Of a stretch of DNA of 64,000 nt, positions 1 through 10,301 are shown one piece after another. The translations under genes and the position numbers were made by a program. Source of the DNA: Hysterium pulicare CBS 123377 (lineage: Eukaryota > Ascomycota > Dothideomycetes > Hysteriales > Hysteriaceae). Location of the stretch: contig AJFK01000385.1 in NCBI GenBank assembly GCA_000467715.1, positions 1 to 64,000 of the forward strand, given 5' to 3'. The notes below the pieces were generated by a model, which had not been told where the DNA came from, did no database searches, and was given only the letters and a program-made list of their open reading frames with translations. The stretch's first letter is position 1. The number at the start of each line of letters is the position of its first letter.

Positions 1-330
1 AATCGCCAATGGATCAAGGGGTCAACCGGCGCATCGAGATGCTAGTCTATAAAGTCGCCCGGTCTTCATGTCGCCCACCCATTAGCTGGCACAACCCAAC
101 GTCGGAACGGTGTTATCAAGCGATGCGTCATCGTTCCAATCATTTGAAGTCCGGCTGGGTATCCGAGCGACTGGCCTTACATTTCAAAAGTCCAGATAAA
201 TCTGGGTGTTTATTTGCTCTTAACAAACATATCCTTGGAAAGGAGCGTTTCAGCCAATCATTTCCTTGTCCATCCGCGAGCTCGGGACCTCGATCAGCTT
301 TCACCATCTTCTTGAATTAAGAAAAGGATT
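1..330. other. Unassigned left edge
   Basis: Open frames are present but none resembles a protein I recognise. The stretch may hold 5' exons or the promoter of the membrane-protein gene that follows. A possible splice acceptor (GCGGCAG) lies just after the ATG at 331, so an upstream exon cannot be excluded. Confidence 0.3.
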
Positions 331-2920
331 ATGCGGCAGGCTAACTTTACCGAATGCGGAGCTCGTTATATGAGCGACCCAGTCTTGATTGCGCGCTACA
401 ACTTCAGCGGTCCTGTCAGACTGATACCTTCCAATCCGAGAACACAGATCACGTATAAGGGTTGTCTGGCCGTGTGCGGTCACGGGAACGATTACTACCC
501 ATGGTCTGTGATCTCCCTTACCATAACGACGTGGGTCCTGCCAATCATCGGGACGCTGCTCCAAGCACCATTCGAGAGTAATGCCTTCTGGAGGACGATA
601 AAGGCGATCAGTCGATGGGTTGGTAGTCCAATGTCGAGTCTGGCTTTCATTTTGTGGAATATTGAAATCAGTGGGAAGTGTGCTCTGTTCGGTTCGTTCC
701 CACCGCTTATCTACCCCTCAACCTGTTGATTTTCCTAGTTGACATGGCTACCGCCTACGATGAGCCGATTCCGGACGAGCACAGCGAATTCGCCAGTATC
801 AGAGATTCCTTCTATATCCTAATGAACACCAATCAATACAAGATGAAGCCACTCATCTCCATGACTAAAGAAGCCGAGGGTCTTCTACGCATCGTCCTCT
901 TCAGCAAAGATTTCAGGCTGATCGGCACAAACAAGAGCTTGGACCATATGCGTCGGAAGCTTGCTCAGGGTCTGAGAAGTAATCGCAGACGGGGCGTCGT
1001 ACCCGTTTTCATCTCCACATTTTGGTTTCTCGTCTCTCTTGCTATCTCAATTGAGTGCGGTGAGTATTAATCGTCCATATCTTGCTCAAGAACGCCTAAT
1101 AGATCTTCCATTTTGCTGATGAGCGGTGAAGCGTTTGGTTCCCTTGGCAATAACACTCAGGCTCACGATCTAGCACTGGGGCTTTTTCTAGCTTGGTTCC
1201 CGGTCTTGATCCTGTGTTCCATTCTGGATCGAAATCCAATAGCCTCCGACGATATTCGCAGAAAGCTGAACAAGATGGTAGATATGGTTTGCATTTCCCT
1301 ACTAGATGACGAGACCAGAAACCGTTATGTTTCCTCTTTCCGCGACATGCGACATTCACAACAAATGGCCTACTGGGTGGAAAAGATTAGTCGAAGAGCT
1401 GAGCTCATCAAGGGTGATTACTTCTGCGGTTTTGCAGGCCAAGCCAGAACTCGATTCCACTACGGAGCTGCGCATGCAATTCTCATAGACATCGAAAAGT
1501 CGTACGTTGCGGAGCACGGAAGGAACTGGTTTCGGGATGAAAGAGAGGCCCGCGCAGCTTTGGTGCTGGGCCGAGTTGATCAGGGCTTTGTTTGGTTCGA
1601 CGGACGTCAATTTTGGCAGATGTTCTCCTCGGTGGCACTCGTGATCGGAACCAGCTCAGGTGGGTTCCTTCTATCCTACTTTACGCCAACTGTTGGATTG
1701 GGATGTCGTGCTGGAGGATTTCTTATTTTCGTGGTCATTGCTTTGAGTTTGCTGGTCTCAGAACTGTTCATTTGGTGGTACACATCACCGTTGCGAAAAA
1801 TGGACGATTTCCGCTCTCTCGTACAGGAACACACTATGTGCATTACAGAGGGATCAATAAGCGGCAGCAAACACTTATCTTTCCCTGGAGTAGCAGCTTC
1901 CAAAGCAGCCCTGGCCTGGATTCTGCAAATCTCCGAAGAAGTTATTCTTTGGATTGTGTTATCCATCATTCGGCTACTCCCACTCAAACGAAAATCAGGC
2001 AAACTTAGGAAGGTTGATAATGCTGTGAGAAAGCATTTCATTTTCTTACACGCACTGACGGCCAGGCAATGGGCGGAGCGATGCTTCTTTACACCAGTGG
2101 AGTTCGCCAACATGGTCTGGCTATGCTATCTAATCGTTGCGCAGACAGTCGGTGCGTTTGTGAATTGCGCTTGTCAGACTAGTATCTGGGGTGGAGGTGC
2201 TGGTTACTTGGACTTCACGCAGTGGAAGGATTCCGCCGATCCACGGCGGGCTGGACGCTACTGGAAAGATGGAACGATCACCACGTGTGCTTTCATGGGG
2301 GTTGGCATGGTATACATCGTGTTTGAGGTAAACCGCCGTAGAGAACTCTCTTGCTTCTTGACCATTGACTGTGAATGTAGTGGCTACTCCAAGCACATCT
2401 CTGCACGGAAGACTACCACGACGCTGCCGTTGGTCTCAAACGGGTTCGTCGATTCCGCCGATTCACGCACTGGGTCCGCTATCCAGCTTCCGTGCTTGTT
2501 CTCCTGGTCAATCATCTATTGCAGGCACTAAAGGTACGCAAAACGAAGGAAGGCAAGACCTTAGTTTGGGAGAGGGAGAGTCACTATCGACCAAAAGTTG
2601 GCAATGCTATCATGCAGGTTGCTACCGAAATCCAACATTTACCCGAGCACGAGCCAAGTGCGGCACAAAATGCATTCTCCACGCAAGGTACCGGAAGATC
2701 AACGGTGGGAGACGACAATGCCAATCGGATTGCGGAACCAGAGCCCGCGTACCATGAACGTAGGGAAAGTGCTGGCCATTCTCTCCTGGCTCTCTCATCC
2801 ACCGTAGATCATAACAGCCTCGGATCCCCTTCTGCAACTTCAGCCGCTCCTCGAACGTATTATAAACCACCTGGCCATCTAAAAGCAAATCAGGATGATG
2901 AGGAGAAGAAGATTGGTTAG
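331..2920 (+). CDS. Multi-pass membrane protein of unknown function, four exons
   Basis: Function is unknown; it resembles large fungal polytopic membrane proteins of no assigned role. I infer exons 331-691, 739-1059, 1132-2327 and 2381-2920, which join in frame to 2418 nt (about 805 aa). The introns are 47, 72 and 53 nt and all start with GT and end with AG. The first exon encodes a hydrophobic stretch with CGHGNDYYPW followed by a helix and the segment LLQAPFESNAFWRT. A further helix lies near the exon 2/3 junction, and at least four more near FWQMFSSVALVIG, FLIFVVIALSLLVSELFIW, MVWLCYLIVAQTVGAF and CAFMGVGMVYIVFEV. The last exon is basic, then hydrophilic and Ser/Pro-rich, so it probably forms a cytosolic tail. 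The start at 331 is the first ATG of the open frame; an upstream exon remains possible. Exon joins are my inference from splice signals and reading frame. Confidence 0.75.
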
Positions 2921-3368
2921 TGGCCGCCACACGAGTCACGACGAGAGCTCATCTGGTGTCTGAACAAAATCGAGGGAAGTAAATGGAAGTTCAAAAATAT
3001 AGTAGACAGAGAACTGTACTAATCCAATCTATAATTTGACCTTCATACTGTACTCACTGGAAATACATAATCAAAACTCCCGGCCTTCCCGAAGCTTGAG
3101 AAGCTGCCTTCTTACGCAAAAAGCAGACATTCTCCTGCTTTGTAGCCCATCTTCCATGTTATCAATCTGAAACCAACCGCCTTGCGACAGCCCGTGGAAT
3201 ACTAGTAGCACTGCTTCCTAATATTGAATGTCTTTGCTGACCTTCAGAAATCGTGATTAGTCACGTGAATGATGTCATAGAGGGGCTGTGGGCCTTATCG
3301 CAGTACCATCTTGAACCATCCACAGTCAACTCAAAGTTTCCCACCACATTGCTATACCACCATGCACC
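2921..3368. other. Intergenic region
   Basis: Lies between two genes on the same strand. I see no convincing open frame, repeat or RNA gene; it should contain the 3' end of the membrane-protein gene and the promoter of the TENA-like gene. Confidence 0.5.
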
Positions 3369-4184
3369 ATGCCGGGACCCTGGCCTCTCACCTCATATCT
3401 CCTCACAGTCAACCACGGTCAATTCAAATTTGCAACTCAATCCCCCTTTCTCCGCCTCGCCGCTCAAGGTCGCCTCCCAAAATCCACCATCTCAAACTGG
3501 CTTGCCAACGATCGCCTGTACATGCAGGGATACATTCGATTAACTGGTGAACTACTACGAACTATTCCACTTCCCCAAAATGCGACCTCCGGCAAATCTC
3601 CTGACCCGGTCCAAGTACGTCTTGTGGATTGGCTCGTAGATGCCCTTGTGAATATCCGCCGCGAAGAACGATTCTTTGTTGATGTGGCTGAGCGCTATGG
3701 CCTGGACCTTGATCTGACCGTGGACGGAAAGTCTGTCCCTGATGAGAAGAAGATCGAGGGGCTTCGACGGTTCGAGAAACTTTTCTCCGGCTTAACAACT
3801 GGTGTAGAACCGCCCGCACTTCTCCCATGGCTCGAAGGCGCAGTCGTCTTCTGGGCAACGGAGAAAGTGTATTTTGAGGCATGGTCTTGGGCAAAAGCTC
3901 AAGCTTCTGGGCATTCCTCAATGGACGGGAAGGGAGACGCAGATGGTGGAGCTATGAGAAATGAATTCATTCCGAATTGGACGAATGACGAGTTTGTCTC
4001 TTTTGTGAACGCTCTAGAGAATATTATAGATGAGGGCGTCCAGGAAGCCCTCGAGGGGAATGCGGGTGGCAATGGAAGCTCTGTGAAGGAACTGAAAGGG
4101 GAAATCTACAGAAGAGCGGAGAAGCAGTGGACGGAGCTGTTGGATGCTGAGGCTGCTTTTTGGCCTACTGTATCAGACGACTGA
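3369..4184 (+). CDS. TENA/THI-4-like (heme-oxygenase-fold) protein
   Basis: A single-exon 271-aa protein that I read as a TENA/THI-4 family member. This is an all-helical fold related to thiaminase II and heme oxygenase; fungal members are usually stand-alone cytosolic proteins linked to thiamine-pyrimidine salvage or of unknown substrate. The N-terminus fits the family: a short leader, then FKFATQSPFLRLAAQG, then WLANDRLYMQGYIR, matching the conserved W-x-x-Q/N-D-R-x-Y block near residues 44-55. Mid-protein GVEPPALLPWLEGAVVFWA and the FVSFVNALENIIDEG helix near the C-terminus also fit. No signal peptide or membrane segment is seen. The ATG at 3369 places the family N-terminus at the expected distance. 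The catalytic Cys used by bacterial TenA is not evident, so enzymatic thiaminase activity is doubtful. Confidence 0.75.
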   Translation: MPGPWPLTSYLLTVNHGQFKFATQSPFLRLAAQGRLPKSTISNWLANDRLYMQGYIRLTGELLRTIPLPQNATSGKSPDPVQVRLVDWLVDALVNIRREERFFVDVAERYGLDLDLTVDGKSVPDEKKIEGLRRFEKLFSGLTTGVEPPALLPWLEGAVVFWATEKVYFEAWSWAKAQASGHSSMDGKGDADGGAMRNEFIPNWTNDEFVSFVNALENIIDEGVQEALEGNAGGNGSSVKELKGEIYRRAEKQWTELLDAEAAFWPTVSDD

Positions 4185-4605
4185 TTGAGAAGGATTGCTT
4201 AGCGCCTGAGAGGAGAAATTGAAAACGAAGATAATGTACAAACACATTGTGGCCATCATCTCCTGCGCAATACACCTCCTAGAGGGCCCGGAAACGACCA
4301 GGCCAGCAGCAATCAAGTACCAGTTCGTTTTGCTTCGCATCCTACGATAAAAGATGAAGCTTACTCTCCGGTTGGTTGGTCCTCTAGAAATCTTGCTCTG
4401 ATGTTCATATACTTTTCTTTTTATATCCCTCTTTTCCCGAGGAAGACTTCCATCATACCCCTAAGGCGGCGCCACCGACCACCAACCTTTACGAACAACC
4501 AATCACAATTTGTCTCCAACCTTACAAAACTCTTTTGATCCGGTGCACCACTACGTTAACGACATGGTTTAATCGACGAGGCAAAAAACTTACCAACCAC
4601 AGTAC
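4185..4605. other. Intergenic region
   Basis: AT-rich stretch between the TENA-like and F-box genes with no recognisable gene. The in-frame coding sense of the F-box gene appears to begin only near 4606, so a short upstream exon carrying its true start codon may lie at the right end of this stretch. Confidence 0.4.
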
Positions 4606-4635
4606 AACTATAACGTTCCGCCGGAGGTCACCTGC

Positions 4636-5930
4636 ATGATCCTTGATTATTGCGATCCCGACATTGCGACATGGAAGTCGTTCCGTTTAGTATCCAAAAT
4701 CTTTCACCAAATTGCTACTCGGCATGTATTTAAGGAGCTGCATATAGGCATGTTCGAGGACAGCCTATTGAAGGTGGAGGCAATTTCAAAACACAAGATG
4801 ATCAAGAAGTTGGTCGAGCGCTTCGTGATCCATTCGGAATTGATGCCACGGTACGCGACTGAATCGAAGTGGCGAGAGGTCATATCTTATGGAGAAGATC
4901 TTACAAAGAAGGAATGCAACGAAGCATACCGACTGTACAAGGAGCTTGTGCAACAACAAAAAATTATGGGCGGGTCGAGTGTGTTCAGCGAGAGCTTTGA
5001 GAACGTAATCGATCGTCTTCGTCAGGCTCTGGAGCGGATGCCCAATCTTAACGAAATCGAACTTACGAGTACTACACCCTCTCAGATTGCCGAGGGTGTG
5101 ATTCCTCCTCCTTGGAGAGGACTTGCCTCAAAAATACTCCAGAGCCCTTTGGACTGGGGTGAGACCGTGGACCCGCACCGCGAATATGTGCCTAATAAAG
5201 CGTTCGAGCAGGTTTTTTTGCTTATGGACGTGCTAACACAGTGGAAGTCTGACCATCGGCCGGAGGGATTCAAGCTTACCATCCCCATTCTGACTCATCG
5301 CGTAACGAACAATTAGGCTATGGAGCTCTTGGAGCCTACCAGATCTTCCACCAGCTAAAGAGGCTGGAGCTGGATTCGGGGTTCCTGCCCTGTTCGAAGC
5401 TAAAGACCCAAGAGATGATCGCCGTACAGGACGACGTGATGGACCTGATACGAAAATGCAGGAGCCTGAACGAGCTTACCATTCGATTCGACTCGTCGGA
5501 ACCAGAACGCTTCGAGCATAGAAATTATTTCGTCCCCTTTCTCGGACACCACGGTTTCCCAAACTTGCATACTCTGACTTTGAGTGGCTTTGCCGTAATC
5601 GAAAACGATGTAATCGTCGCCATACAGGACATGACCAGCTTAAACCACCTCCGGCTCGAAAACATAGAGCTCGTTCCCGGAAACTGGGATGAAACCCTAA
5701 ATACCTGGATTGACTTCTTCCATTGGGCCGCTGATATTCCCTCTCTTGGAACCTTCAGCTTCAGCGGACTGCGAGACCATACGCGCGACTCGGAGTTCTC
5801 AGCTGCTACTAAGACGTTCATTACAGACTACGTGTTGCATGGAATCCCTTCAAAAGAGCTCCCTGCGGCAACCTTCCAGGCTATGGTCGAAGCCGAGGAT
5901 GCCGTACCCTACGGGTTTTCCTTTCGATGA
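4636..5930 (+). CDS. F-box protein, reading frame broken near 5.3 kb
   Basis: Probably the substrate-recognition subunit of an SCF ubiquitin ligase. The F-box is visible as PPEVTCMILDYCDPDIATW followed by FRLVSKIFHQIATRHVFKEL. It begins upstream of the ATG at 4636 (in-frame sense from about 4606), so the true start is probably in an upstream exon. The first frame runs to a stop at 5316. The leucine-rich second half (5316-5930) is in another frame and reads smoothly from YGALGAYQIFHQLKRLEL, through NLHTLTLSGF and LNHLRLENIEL, to the stop at 5930. The frame change lies between about 5253 and 5316. No intron with a good donor fits there, so either a one-base indel (a decaying gene or a sequence error) or a weak-site intron explains it. 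Confidence 0.6.
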
Positions 5931-5945
5931 TACATCGTGATCTAC

Positions 5946-6011
5946 CTGATGAATCATGGTGGTCTCCTTATAAAACATGGTAGTTTTCTACAACCTACCA
6001 TGATTCATCAG
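5946..6011. repeat. Short inverted repeat (hairpin)
   Basis: The 15-nt arms CTGATGAATCATGGT (5946-5960) and ACCATGATTCATCAG (5997-6011) are exact reverse complements. A smaller nested pair, CATGGTAG and CTACCATG, lies inside. The element starts just after the F-box stop codon and its arm sequence recurs in the palindromic element at 6334-6456. Confidence 0.7.
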
Positions 6012-6048
6012 ATCGTTCCTTAGAATATAATCTCAACGTCCTTCTCCC

Positions 6049-6222
6049 TATCTCTCTCTCTCTCTCTCTCTCTCACCAACTAAGTAGACTTATCACATAG
6101 GCTCAAGTAGGTTCATCTCTCATCAAGTAGGCTCATCAAGTAGGTTTATCTCTCCTCCATCTTTCCATCTCTCCAGCCTTTAGCCTTCAGCCTTCAGCCT
6201 TCAGCCTTCTTCTTCTTCTTCT
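6049..6222. repeat. TC-dinucleotide tract and AGCCTTC short tandem repeats
   Basis: A (TC)n run lies at about 6050-6074. It is followed by repeated AAGTAGGCTCATC-like units and then by four to five copies of AGCCTTC ending in a (TTC)n tract near 6222. No coding sense is visible. Confidence 0.75.
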
Positions 6223-6333
6223 TTGTTCGGACTTCGGAGGTAGTAGATTAGGTAGTTAGTACACTAGAGAATAATAAGTTATTATGACATCAAGACTGAA
6301 CCACTAAATTTAAGATCCGACCGGGTCCCCTCA

Positions 6334-6456
6334 TTCACGATGAAATATCATAGAATCTACATAAATCTTGGTAGAAAAACCGAAAGAATCAGTGTTGATT
6401 TATGTAGATAAACCACCATGATTGATCGTACTAAAACAACCTTGATTCATCGTGAA
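6334..6456. mobile_element. MITE-like palindromic element (non-autonomous DNA transposon relic?)
   Basis: The outer arms TTCACGATGAA (6334-6344) and TTCATCGTGAA (6446-6456) are perfect reverse complements, and so are the inner arms ATCTACATAAATC (6355-6367) and GATTTATGTAGAT (6397-6409). The 123-nt element has no coding capacity. This fits a foldback MITE. The ACCATGATTGATCG motif beside the inner right arm resembles the arm of the 5946-6011 hairpin. No target-site duplication is obvious. Confidence 0.5.
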
Positions 6457-6835
6457 GCAAAACCCATAGGGGTATGATTTGGAAAGGGGGCAGAAGATTG
6501 GGGAAGAAGAGATGGAAAGCAACTATCATTGACGGTGGCGACAGAGGTACGCTAGATTATAACACAATGGAGCCTACGTCTCGACGAACCTGATCTCGAT
6601 GACAACGGCGACTACCTTGCGTCTGAAATACCTTTTTAGATGAGTTTGAATTTGGTTACGTGTTCAACAGTTGAATTGATATCGATTTCTTATGTGACGT
6701 GAACTAACAAATTTTAGTCCCGATTTTAGTGCTTGCTCTGAGTGTCATTTTGCTACCTTTTAACTGCCGAGACTGGTTTTCCAGTTTCAGCGGAGTTGGC
6801 AACGGGATGTGAGACTAGGTATTCATATATAGCCT

Positions 6836-7076
6836 TTAACAATTGGCCGCAGCAATACTAGCCTCGTCGATTTCCGCATTGCAAAGAACATCCCCATTTT
6901 GATGTTCAAGCAGTTCCCCAGCTATTTCGACTATTCTCATCACCTTCTCACCCAAGAATTTCGATGGGCTTTCTTCAAACGGAATTATTCTTTTCTTCGG
7001 CTTATTGAACTGGAGAGTATAATGTAGGCCCAAAATACTCTGATACCGAAGACCTGGAACCCCGGCTAAAATACGC
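6836..7076 (-). other. Coding-like fragment of unknown origin
   Basis: On the minus strand, an open stretch from a possible splice acceptor (ATTTTAG) near 7077 to the stop at 6836 encodes about 80 residues with good protein character. It includes GVPGLRYQSILGLHYTLQF and KFLGEKVMRIVEIAGELLEH. It lies just downstream of the HET gene on the same strand. However, I could not splice it in frame to the HET gene, so it may be the last exon of another or broken gene. I do not recognise the family. Confidence 0.35.
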
Positions 7077-7101
7077 CATATATGTTCCTTATCCTACCCA
7101 A

Positions 7102-9276
7102 TCACTCTAATTCTATCGACTTCATCGATTTCAGTTTAAAGGTCTCAGATTTCAGCACCTCGCCCTGCATGATGCCATGAATATAAGCTTCTCCTACAAG
7201 ACGATAACGGACCGCGGATATCTTCCGCAATACAAACGGAACGTTTGCGCCCCTGATGATCCAAATTTCGTCCGTCGGCAAAACGCTTAGTGGACCCAAC
7301 CCCAGATGTCCGTTCTTCATTCTCATCAGTCGCCGTCCGGAGAAAACCATAGCGGCATCATTATCGAAGGTAATAGCTTTATAATATGCGATGGAGGTGG
7401 TGCCATGGGTCCCGACTTGCGCAACGGTTTCCTCCCAAGTACCGATTGCTGGGAGCTTTGGCAGCGATCCTCTGTAACGTTTGTGGAAGGCTTTGTAGAA
7501 AATATTTACGTTGGCGCAGTAAGTCTCATACATGTCTGGGAGGTTTCTAGACTGCTTTAGGAGGAGGACTATCCTCCACTCCAGCCAAGAAATGAACTCT
7601 TCTGCTATGCTTTGCGGGGCTGGATACTTTCCGTCTCGCATATTCCCTATTAAGGTCCTCCACAATATCTCAACATTACTTTCCCACGCTAACTCGGTAG
7701 TGGTAAGAACTGAGGAGGGGAATTGCTCGTAGGTATCCCCAATGTCGCGGACCTGATTTATACACAATCCGTGAACAGGCAGAAGAAGCCCCGATTGGGC
7801 CGGAAATGTAATAACCTTCTTCATTGACCATGATGCTGAGTAAGGGCTGGCATGTTTCTCAGGCTTGTCTTCTGGCATGTATATACTCTCGAGCAGGTTT
7901 TCTAAACCTGAGTTCTCGAACAGATCCTCTAAAGGGAGTGGAAATGGCGGAGTGCTGAAATCCGGAACCCACGATGGCAAGTCAACTCGATTCCTCTTTG
8001 ACGCATCTTCAACTACGGATAAGAACCTGAGACTCTGGCTACAATGTAGTATTGCCCAAGTAGCTTCTGTATAGACCTCTGCTATAGACTTGCGGTAATT
8101 GGGTCTAATCCATCGTTGAAAATCTGGGTGGCTACAGCCGAGGGCGGCGTAAATGTTGTCTCTTGGATCAGACGCTTCAAAATGCGATCGGCCTCGCTCC
8201 ATGAAAAGGTCGAATGTGGCCGGCAAGCTCAGGAAGCCTCGGTTGCTTGTGCGTCGGATGACATCTCTGCTTCTTGAGATGTACCTGGCGCTATACATTA
8301 CATTCCGTTCGTCGCCACCAGCTGAACCGATCTTCGAATCCCATCGACTCACGTTGAGAAATCGCGAAGTGTGTGCTATTAGTTCCCACGAAATTTCATA
8401 TCTTCCACATAGCACCTGTAGATCTCGAGCGACCAGAGCTTCCTGGAAAATCCATGCCCTTCCAAACCACGCTCTTGACAAGAAATTACTGCAAGCCTGC
8501 CAGTCCCGCTCATCAATAGGCTCAATCCCGAGTTTTAAATAAGACGCGTTCTGCGTGTAATGGTATCCGGATATCGCCTCGAAAGCCTGTTTCGGCACTT
8601 GGGACAGCCTATTCATAACCCTTATCGTACCGTGCAAATCAGACATTTGAGGTCCGAGCCAGACCACGACGGATTGCGCAAGGCGATAGATGTCGCCCAT
8701 GAAGAGAACTTGCTGGTTGCGTTCAGGAATATTTTCCTGATCAATGCAAACTGCGTCAATCCAGATCCGGTAGAGTTTCTTTCGTGCGGGACCGTTCGCA
8801 AGCTCCCACAGTGCGTCTCTTAAACTTCGGGTTATTCGGATAGTCCTGTTATCACATATCATGGTACATTCAAGTGCTTTCCAATTGACTTTCTCGGCTT
8901 CTTGCTTGTGCGCTTTTGCTGGCAACGGATTGCCCCAGGTATAAGACAAGCAGTTGTACCAAGGCTTTTTGAGCACGTCTCTGACGATAAGAGAACAGCG
9001 GATTTCATCGCGAGATTCCCAATCGGTAATTTGTAATAATCGAATCGACGTTGAAGTGGGCAAAGGCCTGTACCGAAAGGGTTTCGTCTGCTGCTTTGCA
9101 AGGAATGGTAAGCTTACTCTATCCTTATACCGATGCGAGGTTCTCGATATGATGCTGCTGGTGCGACCTAGTTTGGCGTCGAAAGGCTCAATCGTGCTGA
9201 TCAGGCTGACAGGTGAAATCGGGATACTCTCATTGTCAATGTCCATTGTCATATCTACTGCACCATGCGATTTCAA
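7102..9276 (-). CDS. HET-domain (heterokaryon incompatibility) protein
   Basis: A single-exon 724-aa protein with a full HET domain. In fungi this domain acts in allorecognition and can trigger cell death on fusion with an incompatible partner. Diagnostic blocks are NCLSYTWGNP (about residues 108-117), IWIDAVCIDQ (171-180) followed by ENIPERNQQ, and MGDIYRLAQSVVVWLGP (193-209). Downstream come WFGRAWIFQEALVARDLQVL and DPRDNIYAALGCSHPDFQ, which typically follow the domain. The C-terminal half has no recognised NACHT, ankyrin or WD repeats. No signal peptide or membrane segment is seen. The ATG at 9276 is the first in the frame. The gene looks whole. Confidence 0.88.
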   Translation of the reverse strand: MKSHGAVDMTMDIDNESIPISPVSLISTIEPFDAKLGRTSSIISRTSHRYKDRVSLPFLAKQQTKPFRYRPLPTSTSIRLLQITDWESRDEIRCSLIVRDVLKKPWYNCLSYTWGNPLPAKAHKQEAEKVNWKALECTMICDNRTIRITRSLRDALWELANGPARKKLYRIWIDAVCIDQENIPERNQQVLFMGDIYRLAQSVVVWLGPQMSDLHGTIRVMNRLSQVPKQAFEAISGYHYTQNASYLKLGIEPIDERDWQACSNFLSRAWFGRAWIFQEALVARDLQVLCGRYEISWELIAHTSRFLNVSRWDSKIGSAGGDERNVMYSARYISRSRDVIRRTSNRGFLSLPATFDLFMERGRSHFEASDPRDNIYAALGCSHPDFQRWIRPNYRKSIAEVYTEATWAILHCSQSLRFLSVVEDASKRNRVDLPSWVPDFSTPPFPLPLEDLFENSGLENLLESIYMPEDKPEKHASPYSASWSMKKVITFPAQSGLLLPVHGLCINQVRDIGDTYEQFPSSVLTTTELAWESNVEILWRTLIGNMRDGKYPAPQSIAEEFISWLEWRIVLLLKQSRNLPDMYETYCANVNIFYKAFHKRYRGSLPKLPAIGTWEETVAQVGTHGTTSIAYYKAITFDNDAAMVFSGRRLMRMKNGHLGLGPLSVLPTDEIWIIRGANVPFVLRKISAVRYRLVGEAYIHGIMQGEVLKSETFKLKSMKSIELE

Positions 9277-10301
9277 ACACTATGAGTTCTCAATCAAAGC
9301 ACCACAAAACTGATTAGAACCACGGTTATCAAAATAATGTAGGTTTCGATTTCGTCGAAGTCGTAAAGATATTCAAAGTGGAGGTCAGAAGGTCGATTTA
9401 GCTATACGAATTTGGAGTAGAATAAGCGAAAGCGCAACTGACGATGAAGATCAAGTCCTGAACGAGTGTTTGGAATAACAGTCTTATCTATCAGGTTTCC
9501 GTTCGCTTTTAGGCAACCATAGTGCAAGGCTCATGGAGAACTGGGTTTCGTTGAAGGCATTATCTCGGAACCAGGCACACCCCGCTATTGCATCTCCAAT
9601 CTATTGGCCATCGTAAATGGTGGCTTTTTGTCGCGCAGCGAGGCAGAATCAGGTCTTCGACCTGCAAGAAGGCCGCAAGGCTGAAACGAAAAGATAACTG
9701 ACAACTAGTGGCCGTCTCAGTGGACAATAACACCTACTCGTAGGCATGTGAACACCAACCTCGAATCATTTTGGAGGAATTGGGCTATACCTAAATGGTA
9801 AAGAGGCATATCAAGATCGATACATGGACGATGAGGATCAGTTACGATGATTATCGAACTCTTAAGATCTGAGTCGATTTATTGAAGTAAAATGATTGAT
9901 TGAAGAGAAGAACAGTAGAAGCTAGCTACGGGGTTATGCATAAGTATCCAACGTGGTTGTTACAAGCACGTAGTCACAACACGTGATCTAGATTGAAAAA
10001 GTGAATACATCAATGGACGAAATTTGGAAGCACTATTATGGTTCTTGAGAGATTGACGACGTAGAGCGGTTATACACTTTCCCAATTTCCATACGTGTGT
10101 CCACCGCAAATGTGGTAGTAACCACCTTACAATTCTCGCCATGAAATCGTCGCGCTGCCATTGGCAACGAAATCTGAGTATTCGAGGAATGCGCACTGAG
10201 ATGAAAGGTGTCCAGTATTTGAGAGTGATCGTAAAGAGTCTTAAACGACAGTATTCCCTTTTAAAGTCTTTGAAAAGCCGAATGAACCTCGAGCCGTGGC
10301 T
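9277..10301. other. Intergenic region
   Basis: About 1 kb upstream of the HET gene and downstream of the next minus-strand gene. The largest open frame (9960-10196, -) has no protein-like features I can support. I see no repeat or RNA gene. Confidence 0.5.

Noticed and set aside
9-320. 103-codon open frame at the left edge
   Set aside because: Composition is not protein-like, no motif is present, and it precedes a gene whose first exon may simply start nearby.
6334-6456. Intrinsic transcription terminator
   Set aside because: Bacterial-type terminators do not apply here; nested perfect arms of this size fit a foldback element better.
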